Shown here one piece after another: positions 24,457-33,428 of a stretch of 64,000 bases of DNA; within the stretch, counting starts at the first letter, position 1; each line of letters opens with the position of its first letter. The stretch comes from Polaribacter sp. MED152 (GTDB lineage Bacteria; Bacteroidota; Bacteroidia; Flavobacteriales; Flavobacteriaceae). The stretch spans positions 2,056,501 through 2,120,500 of the forward strand of contig NC_020830.1 of NCBI RefSeq assembly GCF_000152945.2, in the 5' to 3' direction. The notes under the pieces are model-generated. The model saw only the letters and a program-made list of their open reading frames with translations. It was not told the DNA's origin and made no database searches. The position numbers were made by a program, and so were the translations under genes.

Positions 24457-25023
24457 ATGAAGAAAAAATTAATTGTTGGTTTAGGCAATATTGGCGATAA
24501 ATACACTAACACGCGTCATAACATTGGGTTTAAGATTTTAGATGAAGTTGCTGAAGAACACAATGTAAGCTTTGAAACAGAAAAGTTAGGTGATATTGCT
24601 AGTTATAGATTTAAGGGCAGAACTTTTATCCTTTTAAAACCTAGTACTTTTATGAATCTAAGTGGTAAAGCTGTAAAGTATTGGATGGATAAAGAAAAAA
24701 TTTCTATTGAAAATATACTTGTTGTAACTGATGATTTAAATATCGATTTTGGAACTATAAGACTTAAAGCTAAGGGAAGTGATGGTGGTCATAATGGATT
24801 AAAAGACATTCAAGAGAAATTATGTACGAACAAGTATCCAAGATTCAGATTTGGTGTTGGCGCTAACTATTCTAAAGGTCGCCAAGTAGATTATGTTTTA
24901 GGAGAATGGAATAAAGAAGAAACGAGCTTACTAATAGAAAGACTACCTCTATCAGCTAAGGTAATTACATCTTTTGGTACAGATGGTTTAGCAAATACTA
25001 TGAATAATTATAATAATAAATAG
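24457..25023 (+). CDS. pth: Peptidyl-tRNA hydrolase
   Basis: 188 residues from the ATG at 24457, which gives the standard opening KKLIVGLGNIGDKYTNTRHNIG. The upstream TTG at 24394 would add 21 residues unlike the family and would overlap a promoter element. The enzyme frees tRNAs from peptides dropped by the ribosome. Catalytic His is in 'TNTRHNIGFK', with the Asn of 'STFMNLSG' and the Asp of 'VVTDDLNIDFG', and 'GSDGGHNGLKDI' is the second signature. Ends at a bidirectional terminator. Confidence 0.96.
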   Translation: MKKKLIVGLGNIGDKYTNTRHNIGFKILDEVAEEHNVSFETEKLGDIASYRFKGRTFILLKPSTFMNLSGKAVKYWMDKEKISIENILVVTDDLNIDFGTIRLKAKGSDGGHNGLKDIQEKLCTNKYPRFRFGVGANYSKGRQVDYVLGEWNKEETSLLIERLPLSAKVITSFGTDGLANTMNNYNNK

Positions 25024-25043
25024 TTATCAAATAGAACTAAAAT

Positions 25044-25077
25044 AAAAAAGAGCTTGAAATCATCAAGCTCTTTTTTT
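25044..25077. terminator. Bidirectional terminator between pth and the lipoprotein gene
   Basis: GAGCTTGA (25050-25057) and TCAAGCTC (25063-25070), loop AATCA, with A and T runs on each side; it serves convergent genes. Confidence 0.92.
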
Positions 25078-25094
25078 ATTTAAATTTTAAGGAT

Positions 25095-25628
25095 TTAATC
25101 CCTTACAAAATCTATGGTAACTGAACTGGTTATAGTATTGGATCCTGAAGTTTCAATATCTTCTTGATTAATACTAAAAATGGTATTATTAAAGTTGATT
25201 ACATTATAAGTATCTACTAAAAAATCACCATTTATTGCAGTAAATGTAATGGTATTATTTATTCCATTTAATTGATAAGTACCATTAGTATCTGTAGTTA
25301 AAATACTCGTAGTTTCTGTTGTAGAACCTCCATTTGGAGTAGTATTTTTTACTTCTCTATACAATCCAGAAATGGAATACGTACCATTTGCGTTAATTAA
25401 TAAATCTACTTGAAAAGTATCTCCTTCAATAGTTGAAGTTGCTAAATCTACTACAGCACCTGTGCTTGAAGTAGCTGTTTCTTTTTCTTCGCCAGTTAAA
25501 TTTCCAATGGTATAAGTACCTGCCAAGTTCGCATTAGAAAGTAGTAAAGGGGTATCGTTATTATCATCTCCACAACTTACCAAAAAGGTTGAAAGGAATA
25601 ATAGTAAAACGAATTTATAATTTTTCAT
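25095..25628 (-). CDS. Secreted lipoprotein, lipocalin-like, unknown function
   Basis: 177 residues with a signal peptide and lipobox (FLVSC, Cys19) followed by an acidic GDDNNDT stretch of the kind that sends lipoproteins to the surface in Bacteroidota. The mature part is rich in Thr, Asn and Ser and alternates short beta strands ('LAGTYTIGNLTG', 'DLLINANGTYSISG', 'TNGTYQLNGINNTITF'), as in 'lipocalin-like' (DUF4923-type) flavobacterial lipoproteins. No enzyme motif is visible. It is single, between pth and queD in opposite orientation to pth. Confidence 0.7.
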   Translation of the reverse strand: MKNYKFVLLLFLSTFLVSCGDDNNDTPLLLSNANLAGTYTIGNLTGEEKETATSSTGAVVDLATSTIEGDTFQVDLLINANGTYSISGLYREVKNTTPNGGSTTETTSILTTDTNGTYQLNGINNTITFTAINGDFLVDTYNVINFNNTIFSINQEDIETSGSNTITSSVTIDFVRD

Positions 25629-25704
25629 ATCGATGATTTTTTTATCAAATATAACTTCAAAAGAAACAGAAAAGTATATTTTGATGTTACTTTTATGCTA
25701 ATTT

Positions 25705-26154
25705 CTAGTTTTCACTAGCAAACCATTCTGCAAAGCTAGAATCTGTTTCTTGTAATTTTATAGAATGTAGTTTAATATTATCTGGCAATCGTTTTTTTAT
25801 TTTATCAGCAAAATCAATAACCATCATTTCACTGGTGGGTTGATAATCAACTAAGATAACATGATGATCTCTATCCATCAATTCTTTAGCCAATTCTACG
25901 TGAGGCGTATTTTTATTAAACACAGTAGCATGATCGAAGACATCTACAATCTCCTCGTTTACAATCTTTTTTAAATCACCAAAATCGATAACCATACCAA
26001 ACTTTACATGAGAATTGTCTGTAATAGGTTGCCCAGAAACAGTAACAGAAAGTTTGTAAGAATGTCCATGAACATTTTTACATTTACCATCATAACCATA
26101 TAATGCATGGCCAGTTTCGAATTTAAATTGTTTGGTAATTCTAATAGTACTCAT
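25705..26154 (-). CDS. queD: 6-carboxytetrahydropterin synthase (QueD/PTPS family)
   Basis: 149 residues. Zinc ligands His16, His29 and His31 and catalytic Cys25 are in 'ETGHALYGYDGKCKNVHGHS' (residues 13-32). A later Asp-His pair, 'FDHATVFN', and the substrate-anchoring Glu of 'LQETDSSFAEW' complete the site. The position of Cys25 and the spacing fit QueD, which makes the 6-carboxypterin on the way to queuosine, rather than the mammalian pyruvoyl form; the two cannot be fully separated by eye. No queC/queE are adjacent. Confidence 0.88.
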   Translation of the reverse strand: MSTIRITKQFKFETGHALYGYDGKCKNVHGHSYKLSVTVSGQPITDNSHVKFGMVIDFGDLKKIVNEEIVDVFDHATVFNKNTPHVELAKELMDRDHHVILVDYQPTSEMMVIDFADKIKKRLPDNIKLHSIKLQETDSSFAEWFASEN

Positions 26155-26229
26155 GAAGATTGATTTCTAAATTTGAGGCAAAAATAAGCAATAACAAAGA
26201 GTATAGCTAAATCTGTAAAATTTATTTAA

Positions 26230-27726
26230 TTATTGATGTAAAAAATTCTCAAGAACATCTGCAATTTTACGGTTGTCTGACAATTGCGGAATCTTATTTT
26301 GACCTCCAAATTTACCTATTGATTTCATGTACTCATGAAAGCCACCTTTTTTAACCTTTCTAATAACAAGTGGTCTTAAAATTTTACCTTCAATCAAATC
26401 TAGATAATATATGTTCTGAGCTTGCATAGAGGCATCTATTTTAGAGGCAAATTCTTCTAAATTACTTGGTTCGTTTTCAAATTCTATAAACCATTCATGA
26501 TAAGGTAAACCCTCTGTTGGATTTACTTGAGGCGCAACAGTAAACTCACTAATATTTATTTCTGTCCCAAGAATGGCATCATTTAGTGCTTTTTCTACTT
26601 CTTTGCCAATAACATGTTCTCCAAAAGCAGAAATAAAGTGTTTAATTCTACCTGTAACTTTAATTCTATAAGGTTTTGTAGATGTAAATTCTACAGTATC
26701 TCCAATATTATAACCCCATAAACCAGCTGTTGTGTTTAAAATGATTACATAATTAACTCCTAATTGTACCTCTTTTAAAGAAATTCTAGTAGGATTTTCA
26801 TCAAAAAATTCTGTTGCAGGTATAAATTCATAAAAAATACCAGAATCTAATTGCAATAACATCCCTTTTGCTGTCTGTGAATCTTGATAAGCAATAAAAC
26901 CTTCTGAAGCAGGATATAGCTCTATATAATCTATTTTTTTACCAATAATACTCTCAAATTTATTTTTATAGGGTTCAAAATTGACACCTCCATAAATAAA
27001 GAAGTTAAAATTTGGGAAGATCTCAGAGATAGATTTACCCGTTTTTTCAATTAGTTTTTCAAAGTACATTTGCACCCAAGAAGGGATACCACTAATAACA
27101 GACATGTCTTCATTAACGGTTTCTTCTACAATGGCATTTACTTTTGTATCCCAATCTTCGATACAATTAGTTTCCCAACTTGGTAGTCTGTTTTTTAACA
27201 AATATTGAGGTACATAGTGAGCTACAATACCACTTAACCTTCCTAGTTTAATTCCGTTTTTATCTTGTAGAACAGGGCTACCTTGTAAAAAAATCATTTT
27301 ACCATTTACAAAACTGGCATCGTTTTTTTCTGCGATATAAAACAACAATGCATTTCTTGCTGCTTTAATATGAGTTGGCATAGAATCTTTGGTAATTGGT
27401 ATGTATTTTGCACCAGAAGTTGTACCTGAAGTTTTTGCAAAATAAAGAGGTTTACCTGTCCAAAGCACATCAGATTCACCTTTAACAATTCTATCTACGT
27501 AAGGCCTTAAACCTTCGTAATCTATTACTTTTACGCGCTTTTTAAAATCTGTATAGGTAGATATGTTTTTAAAATCATGATCTTTACCAAAAGCAGTTTG
27601 CTGTCCTTTAGCAATTAAGTTTTTAAAAACTTTTTCTTGAGTTTTAAAGGGTTTGTTTGCCCATTTCCAAACTTGCTTACTGGCAAATTTTGCAAACGGA
27701 ATTGCGAAAAATGATTTTATACTCAT
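26230..27726 (-). CDS. GH3 auxin-promoter family protein (acyl-adenylating)
   Basis: 498 residues. GH3-fold acyl-acid amido synthetases adenylate a carboxylic acid and join it to an amine or amino acid. The ATP motifs are recognisable: 'YFAKTSGTTSGAKYIPIT' (P-loop-like), 'IYGGVNFEPYKNKF', 'YPASEGFIAYQ', and 'GYNIGDTVEFTS' followed by 'RIKVTGRIKHFISAFGEHV'. In flavobacteria this family is widespread and its acid and amine substrates are unknown. The ATG overlaps the last base of the M23 stop, so the two are translationally coupled, which may tie it to envelope work (inference). Confidence 0.9.
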   Translation of the reverse strand: MSIKSFFAIPFAKFASKQVWKWANKPFKTQEKVFKNLIAKGQQTAFGKDHDFKNISTYTDFKKRVKVIDYEGLRPYVDRIVKGESDVLWTGKPLYFAKTSGTTSGAKYIPITKDSMPTHIKAARNALLFYIAEKNDASFVNGKMIFLQGSPVLQDKNGIKLGRLSGIVAHYVPQYLLKNRLPSWETNCIEDWDTKVNAIVEETVNEDMSVISGIPSWVQMYFEKLIEKTGKSISEIFPNFNFFIYGGVNFEPYKNKFESIIGKKIDYIELYPASEGFIAYQDSQTAKGMLLQLDSGIFYEFIPATEFFDENPTRISLKEVQLGVNYVIILNTTAGLWGYNIGDTVEFTSTKPYRIKVTGRIKHFISAFGEHVIGKEVEKALNDAILGTEINISEFTVAPQVNPTEGLPYHEWFIEFENEPSNLEEFASKIDASMQAQNIYYLDLIEGKILRPLVIRKVKKGGFHEYMKSIGKFGGQNKIPQLSDNRKIADVLENFLHQ

Positions 27727-28592
27727 TATTTAAAGTCGATCAAATTTGTTGGATTCACTGCATAACCATCACTCCAAAGTTCAAAATGTAAATGTGGTCC
27801 AGTGGTTAGCTCTCCTGTAGAACCTACACTTGCTATAACCTCTCCAGACTTTACAAAATCACCTTGTTGTTTAAGTAAATTACCATTGTGTTTATATACA
27901 GAAATATAATTGTAAGCATGTTTTAGAATAATTACATAGCCAGTTTCTGTTGTCCAACCAGAGAAAATTACAGTACCATCTGCAGTTGCTTTTACTGGGG
28001 CATTTTTACTAGCAGTAATATCTACAGCCAAATGTTTTGTTTTAGCATCAAAAGGTTGAGAAATACTACCTGTTACTGGAGCAAAGAATACAATTTTTAC
28101 GTTAGAAGAAGTGCTATTTTGTATTGGAAAACGATCTCTACTTTCTATTTTTTCTCTAAACAAAGAATCTTCTCTACTTGCGTTTAACAAACTGTCTTTA
28201 ATTACAACTTTACTAGATTCTATTTTAGTGGTATCTAAAACATCTGCCTTAATTTGCCCTGTTAATATAGGTTGTAAGGCTTTAGTATAATTATTTAAAA
28301 CATCTAATTTACGTTTTAGAGAATCTGTTTGAAAAGCCAACTTGGTAGCTTTAATTTTTAAATCGGTTGATGAATAACCAGGAATAAATTCTTTGATTGG
28401 CGTAAAAGTGATAAAAAAAGTGGTTATTAAAATTAGTAAGAACGATAAAACTCCACCCAAAACAAATACATTTAAACGAGATAGTTTTAAAGAAAAACGT
28501 TCTTCAAACGTATCTTCATTTAAAACCACCAATCTGTATTTATCAGTTAGTTTTTGCTTTAATTTGCCTTTACTTTTTGGTTTTTTACTCAC
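27726..28592 (-). CDS. M23 family metallopeptidase, membrane-anchored
   Basis: 288 residues. A basic cytoplasmic tail, one membrane helix (about 35-58), a coiled or helical stretch (about 80-150), and a LytM/M23 domain (about 175-280). The zinc site is complete: His and Asp in 'HLAVDITA', and HLHFE in 'TGPHLHFELWSDG'. These enzymes cut or control the cutting of peptidoglycan cross-links in the periplasm. The gene overlaps GH3 by a base and is 46 bases after nadD's stop in the same direction, all in a minus-strand series. Confidence 0.9.
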   Translation of the reverse strand: MSKKPKSKGKLKQKLTDKYRLVVLNEDTFEERFSLKLSRLNVFVLGGVLSFLLILITTFFITFTPIKEFIPGYSSTDLKIKATKLAFQTDSLKRKLDVLNNYTKALQPILTGQIKADVLDTTKIESSKVVIKDSLLNASREDSLFREKIESRDRFPIQNSTSSNVKIVFFAPVTGSISQPFDAKTKHLAVDITASKNAPVKATADGTVIFSGWTTETGYVIILKHAYNYISVYKHNGNLLKQQGDFVKSGEVIASVGSTGELTTGPHLHFELWSDGYAVNPTNLIDFK

Positions 28593-28638
28593 TATTTTTT
28601 TGTGCTTTTACCTTTAGATTAACGTAAAAATAACGAAA

Positions 28639-29223
28639 CTATTTTTTATAAAAATTCATTTCATCTATATATTGCCAAACTTCGTTGGTTAATAGTGGCT
28701 TAATATTTTTTTTATTTTTAATTCCGTTTCTAATCATGGTAGAAGAAAGCTCAATAATTGGAGCATCGACTTTATGAATTTTAGGATGATTTTTAAATTG
28801 ATGTTCTACAGTTCCATCAGAAATTCTTGGATAGACATAAATGTGATTGTGCTCTAAAATAGTCTCATAATTCTTCCATTTATGAAAACTCTTCAAATTA
28901 TCTTCGCCCATTATCAAACAAAATTCTTTATTTGGGTAGGTATCTGCAATGTGGGCTAGAGTATGTACAGTATAATTTGGCTGAGGTAGTTTAAATTCGA
29001 TATCTGAAGGTTTAATTTTTTCATAATCTTCAGTTGCTCTATACACCAACTCAAATCTATGATGATTTTCTAGGAGTGAACTCTTTTTCTTAAAAGGATT
29101 ATGAGGTGTAACTACCATCCAGATTTCATCTAAGTCAGAGTTTTCAACCATATGGTTTGCAATGATTAAATGACCTACATGAATAGGGTTAAAAGTGCCA
29201 AAGTATAAACCAACTTTACTCAT
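28639..29223 (-). CDS. nadD: Nicotinate-nucleotide adenylyltransferase
   Basis: 194 residues. It adenylates nicotinate mononucleotide in NAD synthesis. The nucleotidyltransferase fold shows 'GLYFGTFNPIHVGHLIIA' with the T/HxGH motif (HVGH), 'MGEDNLKSFHKWKNYE' and the C-terminal 'ELSSTMIRNGIKNKKN' (the ISSTxIR motif). Length is standard. It is 45 bases downstream of gmk, in the run YicC-gmk-nadD-M23-GH3, likely one operon. Confidence 0.96.
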   Translation of the reverse strand: MSKVGLYFGTFNPIHVGHLIIANHMVENSDLDEIWMVVTPHNPFKKKSSLLENHHRFELVYRATEDYEKIKPSDIEFKLPQPNYTVHTLAHIADTYPNKEFCLIMGEDNLKSFHKWKNYETILEHNHIYVYPRISDGTVEHQFKNHPKIHKVDAPIIELSSTMIRNGIKNKKNIKPLLTNEVWQYIDEMNFYKK

Positions 29224-29268
29224 AATTTTATTATAACTTCTAAAATAGAACTAAACTTGCAGTACGTT

Positions 29269-29856
29269 TTACTTTTTGTCTAAATTTAAAAAATCACCTA
29301 CTAAATCTTCAGCTTCTTTTAAAGCCACTTCTAGGTCGTAATTTTTTATAATTCTGTCAAATTGGGGTGCAGTAGCCAACTCTACAGAAGCCTTTGCAAT
29401 TCTCATATTAATTTTTTCTTCGCTTTCGGTTTTACGCTTTTTCAAGCGAATTTTAAGTTCATCTACACTTGGTGGTTTTACGAAAACCGATAAAGTTCTT
29501 TCAGGATATTTCTTTTTAATTCGCAAACCACCAGCAACATCAATATCAAAAATAACGTGTTTTTTCTGAGCCCAAATTCGTTCCACTTCACTTTTTAAAG
29601 TTCCGTAGAAATTATCTCTATACACTTCTTCCCACTCTAAAAAATCATCAGCTTTAATATGTTCTTTAAACTCATCTAAAGAAATAAAATAATAATCTGC
29701 ACCGTTTTTTTCAAATCCTCTAGGAGCTCTAGAAGTTGCAGAAATTGAGAATTCTAAATTAAATTTTTCTTGGGCTAATAAATGACGAACTATGGTGGTT
29801 TTACCAGAACCTGAAGGTGCTGAAAAAACAAATAGTTTACCCTTAAAATCAGACAT
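29269..29856 (-). CDS. gmk: Guanylate kinase
   Basis: 195 residues. It phosphorylates GMP with ATP. P-loop 'VFSAPSGSGKTTIVRH' at about 11-26, GMP-binding 'SISATSRAPRGFEKNGADYYF', 'WEEVYRDNFYGTLKSEVE', and lid 'RLKKRKTESEEKINMRI'. Length and motifs are standard. It follows the YicC RNase gene by 65 bases, the same gene pairing found in many bacteria. Confidence 0.98.
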   Translation of the reverse strand: MSDFKGKLFVFSAPSGSGKTTIVRHLLAQEKFNLEFSISATSRAPRGFEKNGADYYFISLDEFKEHIKADDFLEWEEVYRDNFYGTLKSEVERIWAQKKHVIFDIDVAGGLRIKKKYPERTLSVFVKPPSVDELKIRLKKRKTESEEKINMRIAKASVELATAPQFDRIIKNYDLEVALKEAEDLVGDFLNLDKK

Positions 29857-29921
29857 AGTATGTGGTTTTTACTTTTATGAATGTACAGTAACCTTGTAAA
29901 CTTTACTGAAAAAAAATCACT

Positions 29922-30788
29922 TTAAAGTACGTTTAATATTTGTTCTTTTATTTGTTCTAATTCGTTTTTCATTTGAATTACTGCCTTTTGCATTGGTGCA
30001 AAATTTGCTTTAGAACCAGTGGTGTTTATTTCTCTACCCATTTCTTGAACAATAAAACCAAGTTTTTTACCATTAGAATCTGCAGTGGCTAAAGTTTCTA
30101 AAAAGTAGTTTAAATGATTTTCTAAACGCACCTTTTCTTCATTAATATCTAACTTTTCTAGATAGTAAATTAGTTCTTGCTCAAAACGATTTTCATCTGC
30201 ATCTACCTGCAAATCATTAATGGCTTTTTGCAAACGCGTTTTTACGTTTTCTATTCTATCTGCATCTAAAGCTTTTACTTCTTCTAAATACATTCTAATA
30301 TTGGCAACTCTTTCTTTAAAATCTATTTCTAAAGAAGCAGCTTCATCAATTCTATATTGAGTTATTTTTTCTATGGCTTCATCTATATTTTGGTTGATGA
30401 TTGTCCACTCATTTTCATCTAACTCTTCACGTTCTGTTTTAAGAGCATCAGGCATAGAAATTGCCATTTTTAAAAGCTCTACATCAGAAGCTCTGCCAGT
30501 GTCAACAACATTTTTTAGTTGATTAATGTAGTCTTTAACCACACCTTTATTAACAGTTGTAGAAGTTTCATCTGCAGTCATCTCAACAAAAATTGAAAAG
30601 TCTACTTTACCTCTAACTAAAGCACTAGCTAATTTTTTACGAACAGCTAGTTCTTTTTCTTTGTAATAAGAAGGTATTCTAACGTTTAAATCTAAATTTT
30701 TACTATTTAAAGATTTAATTTCTATAGTTACTTTTTTTGTTGGCAATTGCAATACAGATTTTCCAAAACCTGTCATAGATTGAATCAT
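29922..30788 (-). CDS. YicC/YloC family endoribonuclease
   Basis: 288 residues. Begins MIQSMTGFGKSVLQLP, the signature YicC start, with 'IEIKSLNSKNLDLNVRIP' and a C-terminal DUF1732 stretch, 'ENHLNYFLETL' and 'GKKLGFIVQEMGREINTTGSKA' (partly shown). The family was shown to be endoribonucleases that act on sRNAs and mRNAs. It heads the series gmk-nadD-M23-GH3. Start chosen as the ATG that gives the canonical opening. Confidence 0.94.
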   Translation of the reverse strand: MIQSMTGFGKSVLQLPTKKVTIEIKSLNSKNLDLNVRIPSYYKEKELAVRKKLASALVRGKVDFSIFVEMTADETSTTVNKGVVKDYINQLKNVVDTGRASDVELLKMAISMPDALKTEREELDENEWTIINQNIDEAIEKITQYRIDEAASLEIDFKERVANIRMYLEEVKALDADRIENVKTRLQKAINDLQVDADENRFEQELIYYLEKLDINEEKVRLENHLNYFLETLATADSNGKKLGFIVQEMGREINTTGSKANFAPMQKAVIQMKNELEQIKEQILNVL

Positions 30789-30825
30789 ACAATCAATTTT
30801 TTAAATGAGGAGCAAAGATAAGTTT

Positions 30826-31722
30826 TTATTTTATTGATTTCTTGGTTTGCTTGGTAACTAAGTAAACACCTAAGAAGATAATTAAAGTAGCCGAAATTTT
30901 AATGATGTTTAAAGAATCACTGCCTACTAATAATGCATAAGTAGATGCTATAACTGGCTGTAAATAAATAAAGACACTTACAGTGGTTGGTTTTAATTTA
31001 GATAAGCCATACAAATTGAATAAATAAGTAATACAGGTTGTAAAAAGAATAACAAAACCTATTTTTAAGTAGATTGTGTTTGGCATAGCTATCCAATTAA
31101 TATCGCCCATTTCAGATAACCCAAATGGAATAATAAAAATTAGCCCAAATAAGTATAACCATTTTATAAAAATTAAAGGATTGTATTTAGATATTAAATT
31201 TTTAACCAAAACCAAGTATAAACCATAAGAGGTTGCATTTATAAAAACTAAAAAATTACCAAGAGCAACATTACTGGCGTTTTCGTTAGAAGTATTGCCA
31301 TAAACTATTAAAAGTATGGCACCAATTAAGCCAATACCAATTCCTAAAATTTGTCTTGGAATAATTTTACTTTTTAAAAGTAAAAAAGAGAATAACAAAA
31401 CCATTATTGGCGATGTTACCATCATTACAGAGGCGCTTATTGGCGTTGTTAAACTTAGCCCTTTAAAAAAAGATAGCATGTTTAATGCAATACCAAAAAA
31501 CGATGCCAATGCAATTTTTTTATAATCTTGTTTTTCTATTTTTTGTGATTTTATAAATAAACTTAAAAACCAAAAAATAAGAGTAGCACCAGAAACTCTT
31601 AGCAAAATAAAAGCATATGGTTTAACATAAGTAGGCATAACATCTTTTGCAATAGTATAGTTAACACCATATATCATAGTAGCAATAGAAACCGCAATTA
31701 AGGCTAATGTTCTTGTTTTCAT
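30826..31722 (-). CDS. DMT superfamily transporter (EamA domains)
   Basis: 298 residues with ten hydrophobic helices in two EamA repeats; 'IATMIYGVNYTIAKDVMP' and 'RVSGATLIFWFLSLF' at the start, 'VMMVTSPIMVLLFSFLLLKSKI' in the first repeat and 'FIYLQPVIASTYALLVG' in the second, ending in a basic KQTKKSIK tail. It is a probable exporter of small metabolites at the inner membrane. It is unrelated in detail to the EamA gene at 21627. Its start is divergent from upp. Substrate unknown. Confidence 0.9.
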   Translation of the reverse strand: MKTRTLALIAVSIATMIYGVNYTIAKDVMPTYVKPYAFILLRVSGATLIFWFLSLFIKSQKIEKQDYKKIALASFFGIALNMLSFFKGLSLTTPISASVMMVTSPIMVLLFSFLLLKSKIIPRQILGIGIGLIGAILLIVYGNTSNENASNVALGNFLVFINATSYGLYLVLVKNLISKYNPLIFIKWLYLFGLIFIIPFGLSEMGDINWIAMPNTIYLKIGFVILFTTCITYLFNLYGLSKLKPTTVSVFIYLQPVIASTYALLVGSDSLNIIKISATLIIFLGVYLVTKQTKKSIK

Positions 31723-31809
31723 TGTTAAAATTAGAATTGCAAAGTTGATGATTATTTTTAATTTAATTCAAACAAATTAGTTACTTTAGAACGTATAATA
31801 AATAGCATT

Positions 31810-32463
31810 ATGAAAGTACATTACATAGGAGAAAACAATTCTGTTCTTAACTCATTTATTGCCGAAATTAGAGATAAAAACATTCAAAAAGATTCCTTAC
31901 GATTTAGAAGAAATATTGAAAGAATTGGAGAGATTTTAAGTTACGAATTAAGCAAAGAATTGTCTTATTCTAGTGTTTATGTAGAAACCCCTTTAGGAAA
32001 AAAGAAAATGCAACTTTCTTATAACGATTTGGTTTTATGCTCTATCTTAAGAGCAGGCTTACCTTTGCATCAAGGTTTACTTAATTATTTTGATAAAGCA
32101 GAAAACGCATTTATTTCGGCTTATAGAAGTCATACTAAAAATAAAGAAAAATTTGATATTGTTGTAGAATATTTTGCATCACCAGAAATTGAGAACAAGA
32201 CATTATTATTGGCAGATCCAATGTTGGCCACAGGTAAATCTTTGGTAGCAGTTTATGAAGCAATCAAGAAAAAAAGTACACCCAAAGAAATTCATATAAT
32301 TGCCGTAATTGGTTCTAAAGAAGGAGTTGATTTCATTGCTGGTAATTTTCCAGAAAACACTCATTTATGGATAGCAGCCATAGATTCTGAACTAAATAAT
32401 AAAGGATATATTATTCCTGGGCTTGGAGATGCAGGCGATTTAGCTTTTGGAAATAAATTATAA
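31810..32463 (+). CDS. upp: Uracil phosphoribosyltransferase
   Basis: 217 residues. It salvages uracil to UMP with PRPP. The PRPP loop is 'LLADPMLATGKSLVAVYEA' (about 136-154), the flexible loop lies near 'LCSILRAGLPLHQGLL', and the uracil-binding C-terminus is 'GYIIPGLGDAGDLAFGNKL'. Its stop overlaps that of the convergent DUF6427 gene within TTATAA (32458-32463), and no terminator separates them. Upstream TACTTTAG (31782-31789) may be the -7 box. Confidence 0.97.
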   Translation: MKVHYIGENNSVLNSFIAEIRDKNIQKDSLRFRRNIERIGEILSYELSKELSYSSVYVETPLGKKKMQLSYNDLVLCSILRAGLPLHQGLLNYFDKAENAFISAYRSHTKNKEKFDIVVEYFASPEIENKTLLLADPMLATGKSLVAVYEAIKKKSTPKEIHIIAVIGSKEGVDFIAGNFPENTHLWIAAIDSELNNKGYIIPGLGDAGDLAFGNKL

Positions 32464-33387
32464 CATGATATAAAACCCAGTTGCACAAAAAATCATTAAG
32501 TACAAAGCAATATTTTTAAATAACTTTTTGGTAATCATTTCAATTCCGTTTGCAAGAATTATAGCAATTGTAAACAAAATATAAATGGTTTCAGATCCAT
32601 TTTTATCAGCAACAAAAAACAAATAAATTATAGCAATTAAGGTGTGTATAATTAATAATACCCAATTTCTTCTAAACGTATTGTTTATGGTTAAGGTTTT
32701 TAAAGATTTAAAAATTAAGGAAACAAAACTAAGTATCAATAAAATAGTGATAAGTAATAAGTATTTTGAATTTGTGTAGAAATCAAAATTTAAACTAAAA
32801 TTAGGTTCAAATAAATTGGTAAACTCCTCTGTTTTATCATACCAAAAATTGTAGGTAAAATAGATAAACAATGGAGTTGCAAAACCAACCACAGGCACAA
32901 GAGTTGTATGTATGGTTATTTTATGATGAATATAAATAGCAGCATAAATAAGAGGAACAAATATTAAAGTTCTTGAGTCTAAAATAAACAAAATTCCTAA
33001 CCACAGACCTGCATCAAAAAGCTTTTCTAACACCTTGTTTATAGATCTTAAACTGTATATTTTTCTTACAAACAAAAGGTAAATAACAAATAGTATCAAC
33101 ACCTTATAGTTTGCAATTACAGGCAGCATGCAGAATGTTAAAAGTATAAAAAAGAAAAAAGCATAAGAATTGTCAAATGTTAATCTATTTTTAACCATAA
33201 TAAAGTTAAAAATAAAGAAGATAACTATAAAGAGCGCCAAAAGTAAGATGCTTTCTAATAAGGTGTTAAAGCTAAATTCTTTAGAAGAAAATAAACGAAA
33301 CAAATACGATAAGTAACCCAAAAAGAAAAAAACAGTTAAACCAATAAAATTGATTGGTTTAGATTTGTTTAAAAAATTGGCTAGCAT
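32458..33387 (-). CDS. DUF6427 family membrane protein
   Basis: 309 residues, about ten hydrophobic segments and little else. It corresponds to a flavobacterial family of unknown function (DUF6427 as I recall it), usually found beside upp and DUF6341, as here. Aromatic and Ile/Leu/Phe-rich helices dominate; a short polar stretch with 'DKTEEFTNLFEPNFS' lies in the middle and is probably extracytoplasmic. Some relatives resemble EpsG-like or glycosyl-chain polymerase membrane proteins, but I see no diagnostic motif. It diverges from the DUF6341 gene with facing -7 boxes. Confidence 0.75.
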   Translation of the reverse strand: MLANFLNKSKPINFIGLTVFFFLGYLSYLFRLFSSKEFSFNTLLESILLLALFIVIFFIFNFIMVKNRLTFDNSYAFFFFILLTFCMLPVIANYKVLILFVIYLLFVRKIYSLRSINKVLEKLFDAGLWLGILFILDSRTLIFVPLIYAAIYIHHKITIHTTLVPVVGFATPLFIYFTYNFWYDKTEEFTNLFEPNFSLNFDFYTNSKYLLLITILLILSFVSLIFKSLKTLTINNTFRRNWVLLIIHTLIAIIYLFFVADKNGSETIYILFTIAIILANGIEMITKKLFKNIALYLMIFCATGFYIML

Positions 33388-33399
33388 TGATTCTTTTGT

Positions 33400-33420
33400 T
33401 ATTTTTGCAGTGTAAAGATA
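33400..33420. promoter_or_regulatory. Face-to-face -7 elements of DUF6427 and DUF6341 genes
   Basis: TATTTTTG (33400-33407) points right to DUF6341; after five bases TAAAGATA (33413-33420) is TATCTTTA on the minus strand, pointing left to DUF6427. Start points would nearly coincide. Confidence 0.5.
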
Positions 33421-33428
33421 AATAAGTT

